This document shows, one piece after another, positions 17,401 to 26,182 of a stretch of 64,000 bases of DNA. This DNA comes from Flavimaricola sp. (lineage in GTDB: Bacteria; Pseudomonadota; Alphaproteobacteria; Rhodobacterales; Rhodobacteraceae). Below the pieces are notes generated by a model. It made no database searches and was not told the DNA's origin. It saw only the letters and a program-made list of their open reading frames with translations. How positions within the stretch are numbered: position 1 is the first letter of the stretch; every line of letters starts with the position of its first letter. Both the position numbers and the translations under genes were made by a program. The DNA lies in assembly GCA_029255105.1 (NCBI GenBank), contig JAQWWH010000031.1:26716-90715 (forward strand), given 5' to 3'.

Positions 17401-18171
17401 TCAGACCTGCAACACGGACGAGACAAGAAGCTGGGTATAGGCATGCTGCGGATCGTCAAGGACCTGATCGGTCAGGCCGGCCTCAACCACATGGCCGTCT
17501 TTCATCACCATCAGGCGATCGGCCAGCAGGCGGACAACGGCCAGGTCATGGGTGACGATGATCGCGCTCAGACCCATGTCGCGGACAAGGCCACGCAAAA
17601 GGTCAAGGAGGCGGGCCTGAACGCTGACATCAAGGCCGCCGGTTGGTTCGTCCATGAACACCAGCCGGGGGCCGGTCACAAGATTGCGGGCAATCTGCAG
17701 ACGCTGCTGCATGCCGCCCGAAAAGGTCGTGGGGCGGTCGTCGATCCGGGTTTCGCTGATCTCGACCCGGCCCAGCCAGTCGATGGCAGTGTCGCGGATG
17801 TCGCCGTAGTTGCGGGCACCCACAGCCATCAACCGTTCGCCCACGTTGCCACCCGCGCTGACGCCCATGCGCAGCCCGTCCCGGGCATGTTGATGGACAA
17901 AGGCCCAATCGGTGCGCGACAGCATCCGGCGGGCCGGCTCGGACATAGTCAGCGTATCTGTCGGACCATCGGCGCGGGTGTCAAAGATCACCTGACCACT
18001 GTCGCAAACCAGATGGCCCGCCATGCAGTTAAGAAGGGTGGACTTGCCCGACCCGCTTTCCCCCACAATCCCCATGACCTCACCCGGCCAGAGGTCAAAG
18101 GACACGTCGGCACATCCGATATGGGGGCCATAGCGCTTGGTCAGGGCGCGAACCGACAGCAATGGGGTCAT
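17401..18171 (-). CDS. phnK: Phosphonate C-P lyase system ATP-binding protein PhnK
   Basis: A 256-residue ABC ATPase that docks on the PhnGHIJ core. Walker A is VGESGSGKST, the signature FSGGMQQRLQIARNL, Walker B RLVFMDEPTGGLD and the H-loop IIVTHDL. Its ATG overlaps the phnJ stop (ATGA). The 66-base gap to phnL holds nothing notable. Confidence 0.95.
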   Translation of the reverse strand: MTPLLSVRALTKRYGPHIGCADVSFDLWPGEVMGIVGESGSGKSTLLNCMAGHLVCDSGQVIFDTRADGPTDTLTMSEPARRMLSRTDWAFVHQHARDGLRMGVSAGGNVGERLMAVGARNYGDIRDTAIDWLGRVEISETRIDDRPTTFSGGMQQRLQIARNLVTGPRLVFMDEPTGGLDVSVQARLLDLLRGLVRDMGLSAIIVTHDLAVVRLLADRLMVMKDGHVVEAGLTDQVLDDPQHAYTQLLVSSVLQV

Positions 18172-18998
18172 CGGGCAGCCTCCTGACGATGCGTGCAGTA
18201 ATCAGTGTCCGAGCAGACAAACAGGCGGCCGCCTTCATCGTCCACGATCACCTCGTCCAGATAGCTGTCCTGGGCACCACACAGCCCGCAAGGGTGATCC
18301 GCCTTAGAGGCCTCGAAAGGATGATCCTCGAAATCCAGGCTCACCGCCTTCGTATGGGGGGGCAAGGCATAGATGCGCTGCTCGCGGCCCGCGCCAAACA
18401 ACTGAATCGCCGCCATCTCAAGCTTGGGGTTGTCGAACTTGGGGATCGGCGACGGGTCCATCACATAGCGACCCTCGACCTTCACCGGATAGGCATAGGC
18501 CGTGGCGATATGGCCATGGCGGCTGATATCCTCGTACAGCTTCACATGCATGAGCCCGTATTCCTCCAGCGCATGCATCTTGCGGGTCTCGGTCTCGCGC
18601 GGCTCAAGAAAGCGCATCGGTTCCGGGATCGGCACCTGATAGACTAGGATCTGCCCCTCTTTCAGCGGCTCCTCGGGGATGCGGTGGCGGGTCTGGATGA
18701 CCGTGGCCTCGCCCGTCACCGTCGTCGTGGCCACCCCTGCCGTGCGCTCAAAAAACTTGCGGATCGACACGGCGTTGGTCGTGTCATCGGCCCCCTGATC
18801 GATCACCTTCATCGTATCGTCGGGCGTCAGCACCGCCGCCGACACCTGAACCCCACCGGTCCCCCAACCATAGGGCATCGGCATCTCGCGGCTGGCAAAG
18901 GGAACCTGGTAGCCCGGGATCGCCAGACCCTTGAGGATGGCCCGGCGGATCATCCTTTTGGTCTGCTCATCGAGATAGGCAAAGTTATACTCTTGCAT
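18168..18998 (-). CDS. phnJ: Alpha-D-ribose 1-methylphosphonate 5-phosphate C-P lyase PhnJ
   Basis: A 276-residue radical-SAM enzyme that breaks the C-P bond, giving methane (from methylphosphonate) and ribose cyclic phosphate. The C-terminal PCGLC...FVCSDTDYC gives the C-x2-C-x21-C-x5-C set needed for the 4Fe-4S cluster and thiyl radical. GWGTGGVQVSAAVLTPDDTMKVIDQGADDTTNAV is a family hallmark. The ORF opens at 19061, but ATG 18998 (MQEYNFAYLDEQTKRMIRR) is the proper start. An intergenic repeat lies just ahead. Confidence 0.97.
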   Translation of the reverse strand: MQEYNFAYLDEQTKRMIRRAILKGLAIPGYQVPFASREMPMPYGWGTGGVQVSAAVLTPDDTMKVIDQGADDTTNAVSIRKFFERTAGVATTTVTGEATVIQTRHRIPEEPLKEGQILVYQVPIPEPMRFLEPRETETRKMHALEEYGLMHVKLYEDISRHGHIATAYAYPVKVEGRYVMDPSPIPKFDNPKLEMAAIQLFGAGREQRIYALPPHTKAVSLDFEDHPFEASKADHPCGLCGAQDSYLDEVIVDDEGGRLFVCSDTDYCTHRQEAAR

Positions 18999-19004
18999 GG
19001 CCCT

Positions 19005-19040
19005 GCCCTTCGCTTTGTTCCAAATACTCCCGCCGGAGGC
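19005..19040. repeat. 36-bp intergenic repeat, copy 2
   Basis: GCCCTTCGCTTTGTTCCAAA followed by TACTCCCGCCGGAGGC; 35 of 36 bases match the copy at 3589. It sits in the 75-bp phnI-phnJ gap, in reverse orientation to the operon. Confidence 0.8.
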
Positions 19041-19073
19041 ATCCACCGCCATGCAGGGCACACCAACCAGGGG

Positions 19074-20168
19074 TCATTCCGCCGCCTCCTGCATCGCAGC
19101 AAAAGCCGCACCCGCCTCGCGGCGCAGTTTGCGAACCAGTTCCAGCTCGGACTGAAAGTCGACGTAATGGGGCAGCTTGATATGCTCCAGAAATCCCGTC
19201 GCCTGGATGTTGTCGCAGTGATACAGCACAAAGGCCTCGTCCTGTGCGGGCGCGCCCTCGTCGTCCTCGCCCAGTTCCTTCCAGCGCAGCGCCCGGTCGA
19301 CCAGCGCCATTGAAATCGCCTTGCGCTCGGTTTGGCCAAACACCAGACCGTAGCCCCGGGTGAACTGGGGCGGCTCGGTCTTGGATCCCTTGAACTGGTT
19401 GACGGTCTCGCATTCGGTGACGATCACTTCGCCGATCTCGATGGCAAAGCCCAACTCGGGTATCTCCATCTCGACCGCAACTGCGCCGATCCGCAACTCA
19501 CCCACGAAGGCGTGGTTGCGGGCGTAGCCGCGCTGGGTCGAATAGGCCATGCCAAGGACAAAGCCTTCGTCACCGCGCGTCAGGGATTGCAGGCGCAGGG
19601 CCCGGTCGGCGGGCAGTTCCATCGGCTCGCGCGTCAGATCGGGCGGGATGCGATCCTCGGGCACGGCCTCTTCGATCAGACCTTCGCGGTTCAGAAAGCT
19701 TGTCACATGCGGCACGTCGCCCGCCGGTGCCTCGGCAACGGGGGCTGGGGGCACCTGCCCTTCTGCCGCCAGCTTGAAGTCCAGCAAGCGGTGCGTGTAG
19801 TCGAAGGTCGGCCCAAGCACCTGCCCGCCCGGCAGATCCTTGAAGGTCGCCGAGATACGGCGGTCGCAGGCCATATGCGCCGTCTCGATGGGCAAGCTCG
19901 ACCCGAACCGGGGAAGGGTCGTGCGATAGGCCCGGATCAGAAAGATCGCCTCGATCAGATCGCCGCGCGCCTGTTTGATCGCCAAAGCAGCCAGATCCGG
20001 GTCAAAAAGCGACCCTTCAGCCATCACCCGGTTCACCGCGAGGCCAAGCTGCTCGCGGATCTGAGGCACGGTCAATTCGGCCACGCCGGTATCACCGCGC
20101 CGCTCTTCGGCCAGCCAGGCATGGGCGTTGTCGATCGCCCGCTCGCCACCCTTTACAGCCACATACAT
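19074..20168 (-). CDS. phnI: C-P lyase core subunit PhnI
   Basis: A 364-residue subunit of the PhnGHIJ core. With PhnG, PhnH and PhnL it attaches the phosphonate to the ribose of ATP, displacing adenine. The start MYVAVKGGERAIDNAHAWLAEERRG and FSSxPIETAHMACDRRISATFKDLPGGQVLGPTFDYTHRLLDF-type core are typical. The C-terminal HCDNIQATGFLEHIKLPHYVDFQSEL is also conserved. Its ATG overlaps the phnH stop (TGATG). Confidence 0.97.
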   Translation of the reverse strand: MYVAVKGGERAIDNAHAWLAEERRGDTGVAELTVPQIREQLGLAVNRVMAEGSLFDPDLAALAIKQARGDLIEAIFLIRAYRTTLPRFGSSLPIETAHMACDRRISATFKDLPGGQVLGPTFDYTHRLLDFKLAAEGQVPPAPVAEAPAGDVPHVTSFLNREGLIEEAVPEDRIPPDLTREPMELPADRALRLQSLTRGDEGFVLGMAYSTQRGYARNHAFVGELRIGAVAVEMEIPELGFAIEIGEVIVTECETVNQFKGSKTEPPQFTRGYGLVFGQTERKAISMALVDRALRWKELGEDDEGAPAQDEAFVLYHCDNIQATGFLEHIKLPHYVDFQSELELVRKLRREAGAAFAAMQEAAE

Positions 20169-20746
20169 CAGACAGCCTCCGCCACAGTGACCCGGGTCGA
20201 GCGTGGCAATGCGGCCACCTGCGATCCATGGGTGAACAGGAAATCAAGCCCAAGTGGGAACATCCGGGCATTGGCCTGAAACGGCGCAATGTCGGGCAGG
20301 TTCAGCCCAGCCTCTGATGCGATCCCCGGCCCGGTCAACCGTGCGCCCGCGGCGGCAAGGCCCGCCATCTCGACGATCAGGGTTGCGGACCGGTCGGGAT
20401 ACTCGGACGTCCCGAAGGGAAAGGCATCCAGCGACGGCAGTTCCCCCCATGTTCCCACGGCAAACATGCACTCTCCAGCGCCCACCAGCGGCGCACCGGT
20501 GTGAAAGGTCACCCAGTCGCGCACATCCTGACAATCGGCAGCGCCCGCCAGGAACAGCGGGGTTTCGGGATCGCAGAGCGTGAGGATGACAGTCCCCGCC
20601 GCGACCGACAGAGGGGCGGGCGGTTCGGCACCGGTCAGATCCTCGATCCGGCCGGGGCGGGCCATGGCATCCATTATCGCCCGAAAGGCCATTGCAGATT
20701 GGCGCGGCGGGTCGTTCAGTCCGCCTTGAAGGGCTGTTGCCTGCAT
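20168..20746 (-). CDS. phnH: C-P lyase core subunit PhnH
   Basis: A 192-residue core subunit. ALQGGLNDPPRQSAMAFRAIMDAMARPGRI is the family's opening; SATLIVEMAGL and the late FPLGLDFLFTHGSQVAALPRSTRV also match. The tandem TTG-ATG at 20749/20746 leaves ATG 20746 as the likely start, overlapping the phnG stop. Length is normal. Confidence 0.95.
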   Translation of the reverse strand: MQATALQGGLNDPPRQSAMAFRAIMDAMARPGRIEDLTGAEPPAPLSVAAGTVILTLCDPETPLFLAGAADCQDVRDWVTFHTGAPLVGAGECMFAVGTWGELPSLDAFPFGTSEYPDRSATLIVEMAGLAAAGARLTGPGIASEAGLNLPDIAPFQANARMFPLGLDFLFTHGSQVAALPRSTRVTVAEAV

Positions 20747-21198
20747 CAATCCTCTCCTCGCACCATCGTAAAGAATTCCACCTTCGTGGCGGCCGCCTTT
20801 TCTGCCCGCGCTTTACGCTTGGCCATGCGGTCTGCCGCGATGGGATCAAGGACAGTCGCGCGCACCTCGCCAGCTCGGGCGGTCTGCATAAGGGCATCGA
20901 CAAGGGCGGCGGCCTCTGCATCGACAAGACTGCGCCCCTGGACATAGCCGTGCCCGACCTCGCCACCTGCCAGACGGATCGAACAACGGCTGACCGTCAC
21001 CTCGCCAAGGTTGAACGGCGCGCCCGTGGCCCCGGCCCGACCCCGGACCATCACGCTGCCCACCTCGGCAGGGCGCAGCACGACGTGATCCGGGCGCTCT
21101 CCCAGGGCCGCCAGCAAAGCACTGACCCGCCCCGCAGGCGCTGAGGCCAGGGTTCCCATCCAGGCCTTGCGCTCGGTGTTTTCCGCTGTCGCCGTCAT
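20746..21198 (-). CDS. phnG: C-P lyase core subunit PhnG
   Basis: A 150-residue core subunit and the first gene of phnGHIJKLN. KAWMGTLASAPAGRVSALLAAL, LRPAEVGSVMVRGRAGATGAPFNLGEVTVSRCSIRLAGGEVGHGYVQGR is diagnostic. ATG 21198 is preferred over the TTG at 21207. Transcription starts in the 74-bp gap shared with the divergent phnF, so it is probably repressed by PhnF. Confidence 0.95.
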   Translation of the reverse strand: MTATAENTERKAWMGTLASAPAGRVSALLAALGERPDHVVLRPAEVGSVMVRGRAGATGAPFNLGEVTVSRCSIRLAGGEVGHGYVQGRSLVDAEAAALVDALMQTARAGEVRATVLDPIAADRMAKRKARAEKAAATKVEFFTMVRGED

Positions 21199-21216
21199 AC
21201 TAGACAACTCCGCCCA

Positions 21217-21236
21217 TTAGTATACAACTAGACTAA
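21217..21236. promoter_or_regulatory. Candidate PhnF operator between phnG and phnF
   Basis: TTAGTATACAACTAGACTAA has symmetric ends (TTAGT/ACTAA) and an inner TAGT/ACTA pair; a further ACTAGACAA lies 13 bases upstream. GntR/HutC-type repressors bind such short dyads in divergent promoters. Binding is inferred from position only. Confidence 0.45.
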
Positions 21237-21272
21237 TCCTAACGGAAAGCCGCCCCCGGGGGAACAAGAGAA

Positions 21273-22010
21273 TTGCAAAGTTTTTATGACGACACCCCCA
21301 GGACCCCGCTTTGGCAGGCCATCGGCGACGAGGTGCGCGGTGATATCGCAGCAGGCCGCTACAAGCCGGGCGACAAGCTGCCGACCGAGGCCGCATTGGC
21401 CAGCCGGTTCGGGGTCAACCGGCACACCGTCCGCCACGCGCTTGCCGCCCTTGTCGATGAAGGGTTGGTCCATACCCGTCGCGGGGCCGGGGCCTTTGTC
21501 ACGACACGTCCCGTGGACTACCCGCTTGGACGCCGGGTCCGTTTTCACCAGAATCTCGTTGCAGCGGGACAAACGCCAGACAGACAGGTGACCGGACTGG
21601 AGGGGCGTAGCGCTGATGAGACAGAGGCACGGATGCTTGAACTGGCGCCGGGCGGAAAGGTCTATTGCTATGACGGGCTTTCGCTTGCGGATGGGCAACC
21701 CGTCGCCCTGTTCCGGTCGGTCTTTCCGGCGGCCCGGTTTCCCGGCCTTCTTGATATTCTGCGCAAGGAGCGCAGCGTGACGCGGTCGCTGGCCCTGTGC
21801 GGCGTCCCTGATTACACCCGCCGGTCAACCCGGCTGACCGCACGACTGGCCAGTGCGACCCAGGCCCTGAACCTGCGCATTCGCGAAGGTGCGCCCATCC
21901 TGATGTCGAGCAGCCTGAACATCGACCCCGATGGACGCCCCGTCGAGTTCGGATTGACCTGGTTTGCGGGCGAAAAAGTCGCGCTGACACTTTCGGAAAA
22001 AGATTTTTAG
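21273..22010 (+). CDS. phnF: Phosphonate operon regulator PhnF (GntR/HutC family)
   Basis: A 245-residue GntR repressor. The winged HTH reads TPLWQAIGDEVRGDIAAGRYKPGDKLPTEAALASRFGVNRHTVRHALAALVDEGLVHTRRGAGAFV, followed by a UTRA ligand domain (about residues 95-240). The frame opens only with TTG 21273; the nearby ATG at 21286 is out of frame, so TTG is the likely start. It is divergent from phnG and followed by a phnM homolog. Confidence 0.93.
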   Translation: MQSFYDDTPRTPLWQAIGDEVRGDIAAGRYKPGDKLPTEAALASRFGVNRHTVRHALAALVDEGLVHTRRGAGAFVTTRPVDYPLGRRVRFHQNLVAAGQTPDRQVTGLEGRSADETEARMLELAPGGKVYCYDGLSLADGQPVALFRSVFPAARFPGLLDILRKERSVTRSLALCGVPDYTRRSTRLTARLASATQALNLRIREGAPILMSSSLNIDPDGRPVEFGLTWFAGEKVALTLSEKDF

Positions 22011-22090
22011 GCCTTTGCCGCTTTGTCACATAACCGAGATATCCACAGGCTAGGCGCGGCAAACGCTCGTGCTTCTTGAGGTAGATCGGT

Positions 22091-23287
22091 ATGCAGGACA
22101 GGCTTCCCCCTCTTCGCCTGACAGGCGCAATGACCCTGCGCGACGGGGTCATGCAACAGCGCACCGTGGCGATCGCCAACGGGCGCATAGCGGCGGGTCC
22201 GTTTCCCGCGATTGACCTGACGGGCTACTATGTACTGCCTGGGATCATCGACCTGCATGGCGACGCCTTCGAACGGCACATCGCCCCCCGCCCGACGGCC
22301 CCCTTTCCCGCGTTGACCGGTTTGCGTGGCGCTGACCGCGATGCCGCTGCCAATGGCGTGACCACCGCCTGGCTGGCCCAAAGCTGGTCATGGGAAGGCG
22401 GCATGCGAAGCCCCGAGTTTGCCGAAGTACTGATGAAGACCCTTGACGACTACCGGTCCGAGGCGATGACGGACCTGCGTATTCAGATCCGCTATGAAAC
22501 CCACGAACATGGCAGCGCCGACCGTCTGCTGGCAGCTGTTCGACGCCATGCCATCGACTATGTCATCTTCAACAACCACCTCGACGAGGCGGTCAAGATG
22601 GCCACGCTTAACCCTGCAAACCTGTCGGATTGGGCAAGCAAGAGCGGTCGCACCTCGGCCGAATTGCTGGAGGTGGTGACAAAGGCCAAACAGCTTTCGA
22701 AAGAGGTACCGCGCAGGCTCGCCGGTTTGGCGGATGCCTTTGACGTGCTGGGCGTTCGCTATGGATCCCACGACGATCCAGAGGCTGAAACCCGCGAGTT
22801 CTACTCCATGATCGGGGCCAAGATCTGCGAATTCCCCTTGACCCAAGAGGCCGCAGCGGTGGCCCGCGCCGTCGGCGATCCGGTCCTGATGGGTGCGCCG
22901 AATGTGGTCCGGGGTGGCAGTCAGTCTGGCAATATCGCAGCCATCGGCCTGATCCGGCGCGGTCTTTGTGATGCGCTTGTGTCGGACTACTTTTATCCTG
23001 CCCTGTCACAGGCCGCCTTCCGCCTCGTGGACGACGGCGTTCTGGACCTGCCCGCCGCATGGGCGCTGATCTCGCGCAATCCGGCGCGGATCATGGGGTT
23101 GCCGGACCGCGGCGTGATCGAGTTGAACAGGCGCGCTGATCTTACCATCGTCAACCAGCAGACCAAGGTTGTCGAAGGCACGATCAGCAATGGCCGCCTG
23201 ACCTGTCTTGGCGGCGCGGCAGCGGCCCGTTTCATGGGCCGGTCCGCGGTGGCAGAGCGGATGGCAGAGCAGGTCGCGGCCGAGTAA
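22091..23287 (+). CDS. phnM: PhnM-like diphosphatase (copy 2)
   Basis: A 398-residue amidohydrolase homologous to copy 1 but clearly diverged. Shared features: YVLPGIIDLHGDAFERHIAPRP (metal site), ANGVTTAW, VRYGSHDD, VLMGAPNVVRGGSQSGNIAA and ALVSDYFYPALSQAAFRL. Here the first metal motif is HGDAFERH, against HTDNLERH in copy 1. It lies 80 bases after phnF on the same strand, so it is probably expressed with the regulator. The two copies may act on different substrates (inference). Confidence 0.88.
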   Translation: MQDRLPPLRLTGAMTLRDGVMQQRTVAIANGRIAAGPFPAIDLTGYYVLPGIIDLHGDAFERHIAPRPTAPFPALTGLRGADRDAAANGVTTAWLAQSWSWEGGMRSPEFAEVLMKTLDDYRSEAMTDLRIQIRYETHEHGSADRLLAAVRRHAIDYVIFNNHLDEAVKMATLNPANLSDWASKSGRTSAELLEVVTKAKQLSKEVPRRLAGLADAFDVLGVRYGSHDDPEAETREFYSMIGAKICEFPLTQEAAAVARAVGDPVLMGAPNVVRGGSQSGNIAAIGLIRRGLCDALVSDYFYPALSQAAFRLVDDGVLDLPAAWALISRNPARIMGLPDRGVIELNRRADLTIVNQQTKVVEGTISNGRLTCLGGAAAARFMGRSAVAERMAEQVAAE

Positions 23288-23307
23288 CCGGCCGCAGCCA
23301 ACCCAAC

Positions 23308-23925
23308 TTAACCCTCGTACTTTTCCAGGAATGCAAGCGCTGGCAGGGTCCGGAAATCGGCAAGTGTTTCGCGCAGCCTGTCGTGGTCCCAATCCCACCA
23401 GCCCAGCGCGATGATCCGGTCGGCCACATCGGCGGGCTGCCGGTCCCGCAGCTTTACCGCCGGAATGCCTGCCACGATTGTATAGGGGGCCACATCCCGG
23501 GTCACGATGGCGCCCGATGCGACGACCGCCCCGTCCCCGATTGTCACCTCTGGCTTGATCTGGGCGCCGTGGCCGATCCAGGTATCATGCCCGATCCGGG
23601 CGCGGCGCGCCTTGCGATGAGCAAAGAAGGCCGGGTCGTTCTCGGCGTCATCCCAATAGTCGGCCGACCGATACAGAAAGTGGTGCAGCGCAACGGTCTC
23701 AAGCGGATGGTCCGTCGCTCCGATCCGGACGCAGGAGGCGATATTGGCAAACTTTCCGATGCTCGCATTCGCGATATCGGTCTGCCGGTCGCAATAGGCG
23801 TAGTCGTCAAAGGTCGAATAGGCGATCCGGCTTCCCCGCCCGATTTCGACGTAGCGGCCAAAAGTGACCTCGGTCAGGTCGCAATCGGGGTGAACGACCG
23901 GCTCGTCAGGCGAAAGTCGCGCCAA
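23308..23925 (-). CDS. Phosphonate-locus hexapeptide-repeat transferase
   Basis: A 205-residue left-handed beta-helix protein of the LpxA/CAT superfamily. Hexapeptide turns are clear: RYVEIGRGSRI, IGKFANIASCVRIGATDH, IGHDTWIGHGAQIKPEVTIGDGAVVASGAIVTRDVAPYTIVAGIPAV. This subfamily is often found with phn genes. It is probably an acetyltransferase acting on a phosphonate or intermediate, as PhnO does in other bacteria (inference). It begins one base after the phnE stop. Confidence 0.85.
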   Translation of the reverse strand: MARLSPDEPVVHPDCDLTEVTFGRYVEIGRGSRIAYSTFDDYAYCDRQTDIANASIGKFANIASCVRIGATDHPLETVALHHFLYRSADYWDDAENDPAFFAHRKARRARIGHDTWIGHGAQIKPEVTIGDGAVVASGAIVTRDVAPYTIVAGIPAVKLRDRQPADVADRIIALGWWDWDHDRLRETLADFRTLPALAFLEKYEG

Positions 23926-23926
23926 T

Positions 23927-25246
23927 TCAGTTCCCCTTGCCCTTGATCAACCGGCTGCGCAGCCATCCCGACAGGGTGTCCATCAGCATCACCATGAGAA
24001 CCACAAGAGTGATGTAGTAGGCAACCTCTTCCCAGTCCTTCTGGGTCTGCATGGCCTGTGTCAAAAGCAGGCCAATGCCACCGCCCGTGATCGCCCCGAT
24101 AATCGTGGCGCTACGGGTGTTGGATTCAAAGAAGTAGAGGATCTGACTTAGCAGGACCGGCGTCACCTGCGGGATGACCCCGAAGCGGTAGCGCTGCAGG
24201 ACAGAGGCCCCGGTCGACTGAATCCCTTCGATCTGCTTGTCGTCAACGTTTTCGAGGGCCTCAGAGAAGATCTTGCCAAAGCTGCCCGTGTCGGTGACCA
24301 GAATGGCCAGCGCACCGGTCAGCGGGCCCGGACCAAAGGCCCGGCTGAGCACAATGGTCCAGATCAGCGCATCGACGCCGCGGACAAAGTCGAACACCCG
24401 GCGCACAGCAAAGCGCACGGCGACAAGGGGGGCAAAGTTGCGCGCCGCCAGAAACGCCAGGGGCAGCGCGATGATCGCACCGCCAAAGGTGCCCAGAAAG
24501 GCCATCAGGATCGTCTCGCTGATCGCCCAGGCCACATCGGCATGGCGCCACATTGAATTGCGCCAGAAATCCTCCCACATCCCGCTCAGGTTCGACCGCT
24601 CGGGGTCAAGCTGCGGGCCGGTCAGAAGGCTGACAAAGCCATGATCGTGGTACGGGCTGTCCAGGGTGAACCAGAACAGCTCCCACCCCGGGAAATAGCG
24701 AAACACTTCGGTCTTGGATCGGGTCATGGTCAGGCGACCCGCGTCCGTCGTGATCGCCACACGGGTGCCAGAGGCATTGATCCATTCGGGCGGGGTGTCG
24801 CCCAGATTGCTTTGGATCCGGCCATCGACCAGTCGTGCCTCGAACGTGCCGTATCCGGGGATGACATAGCTGACGCCGTTGTCGGGCAGAAAGGTGATGA
24901 TGTGCCCGTCTTCAAGGTCGATCACCAGCGCTTCGCCAGCGTCGGACACCCATTCAGGCCGCGTGCCATCGGGGTAAGTGCCCTTGCGCTCTCCCTCGAT
25001 GGCGTAGGCCAGTTCACCCGACCGGTTGTCGCGGGTGACGTGTGTCTTGTAGCTCCAACTGTCAGAGGCAAGCGTGACGGCGTTGTCCATCCGCGCCCGT
25101 TCGGCCAGCCCAAGAATGTCGAAGGAAAAGAAGATGTAGGTAAAATAGATGAGGATGGTCGCAGGCACCGCAAGGCTGACCAGCCGCTTGCGCCGCAAAA
25201 ACCGGAAGGCGCTTTCGCGCAGGGGCCCGAGGTCGGTGGTGGTCAT
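23927..25246 (-). CDS. phnE: Phosphonate ABC transporter permease PhnE (long form)
   Basis: A 439-residue inner-membrane permease. The C-terminal half has the usual PhnE region, with AISETILMAFLGTFGGAIIALPLAFLAARN and the EAA-type loop FSEALENVDDKQIEGIQSTGASVLQRYRFGVIPQV. Between the first membrane helix and the second it carries about 160-170 residues of soluble, mostly beta-type sequence (DSWSYKTHVTRDN...RLTMTRSKTEVF), so it is far longer than a standard PhnE. It overlaps the shorter phnE by four bases. Confidence 0.93.
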   Translation of the reverse strand: MTTTDLGPLRESAFRFLRRKRLVSLAVPATILIYFTYIFFSFDILGLAERARMDNAVTLASDSWSYKTHVTRDNRSGELAYAIEGERKGTYPDGTRPEWVSDAGEALVIDLEDGHIITFLPDNGVSYVIPGYGTFEARLVDGRIQSNLGDTPPEWINASGTRVAITTDAGRLTMTRSKTEVFRYFPGWELFWFTLDSPYHDHGFVSLLTGPQLDPERSNLSGMWEDFWRNSMWRHADVAWAISETILMAFLGTFGGAIIALPLAFLAARNFAPLVAVRFAVRRVFDFVRGVDALIWTIVLSRAFGPGPLTGALAILVTDTGSFGKIFSEALENVDDKQIEGIQSTGASVLQRYRFGVIPQVTPVLLSQILYFFESNTRSATIIGAITGGGIGLLLTQAMQTQKDWEEVAYYITLVVLMVMLMDTLSGWLRSRLIKGKGN

Positions 25247-26115
25247 GCCTGATCCCCTTTTGTCAGTCTGTTGCGATAGTGGCTGGAAATCTGGTCAAAG
25301 AGGACGATCGTCCCGAACAGCATCAGAAAGATGGCGGCGGCCTCGTCAAACCGGCCCTGGCCCCAGGTCATGGCGTTCTTCAGCTCGTAGCCGATGCCAC
25401 CCGCCCCCACAAAGCCAAGGATCGCCGAGGCACGAATGTTGATCTCGAACCGAAGGAGGGCATAGCTGAGGTAGTTCGGTGCAACCTGCGGCATCACCCC
25501 CAAGAGCATGCGTTGGGCCCAGTTGACCCCGACGGATTCGAGGCCTTCGACAGGCTTGAGGTCGGCGTTTTCGGCCACTTCGGAAAAAAGCTTGCCCAGC
25601 GCACCGGCGGTATGGAACGCGATGGCAATCATCGCAGGGACCGGGCCACCGCCCAGAATAAAAATCAGGACAAGCGCAATGACAATCTCGGGCACTGCCC
25701 GCATCACATCCATGATGCGGCGGAAGAGAGGGGTCAGGCGGGGCCAATAGGCCAACCCGCGGGTCGACAGGAGTGACAGGATGATACCGGCCACCGCCCC
25801 GACCAGTGTCGATACGGCTGCGATATTGATCGTCTCAAGCAGCGCACCAAAGTAGGTGACCATATGGCCGGACAACTGGCCCCGCTTTTCCCAAGCCTCG
25901 GAAATCACGCCTTCAGGAAAATCGCCAAGCTGGCCAAGTCCATTCCAGAACCCACCCGCGTTCCGTTCGTCCGCGATGTTGAAACCGCCGACCATCAGCA
26001 GGATGAAGATGAGAACCGTGATGCCGCCATACAGCCTGCGGCGCTGCACGAGCGCTGCATAGGAGCGGCGCGTGTCATTCAGGCTGATGCCCCCGGAAAG
26101 GGTCTGGTCGGTCAT
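25243..26115 (-). CDS. phnE: Phosphonate ABC transporter permease PhnE
   Basis: A 290-residue permease, the normal PhnE length. Hydrophobic helices begin at GGITVLIFILLMVGGF. LLETINIAAVSTLVGAVAGIILSLLSTRG and the EAA-type loop FSEVAENADLKPVEGLESVGVNWAQRMLLGVMPQVAPNYLSY are typical. It forms the channel with the second, longer PhnE and is fed by PhnD and PhnC. Confidence 0.95.
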   Translation of the reverse strand: MTDQTLSGGISLNDTRRSYAALVQRRRLYGGITVLIFILLMVGGFNIADERNAGGFWNGLGQLGDFPEGVISEAWEKRGQLSGHMVTYFGALLETINIAAVSTLVGAVAGIILSLLSTRGLAYWPRLTPLFRRIMDVMRAVPEIVIALVLIFILGGGPVPAMIAIAFHTAGALGKLFSEVAENADLKPVEGLESVGVNWAQRMLLGVMPQVAPNYLSYALLRFEINIRASAILGFVGAGGIGYELKNAMTWGQGRFDEAAAIFLMLFGTIVLFDQISSHYRNRLTKGDQA

Positions 26116-26137
26116 GCTATGGTCCCCGATACGAAAA

Positions 26138-26166
26138 CGCGGGCCCCGGCCTGGCCGGGACCCGCG
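26138..26166 (-). other. Stem-loop after phnD
   Basis: CGCGGGcCCCGGCC and GGCCGGGaCCCGCG form a long GC hairpin in the phnD-phnE gap. Such structures often protect binding-protein mRNA and let phnD be expressed above the permeases (inference). Confidence 0.6.
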
Positions 26167-26182
26167 AACTTATGGTGTTGGC

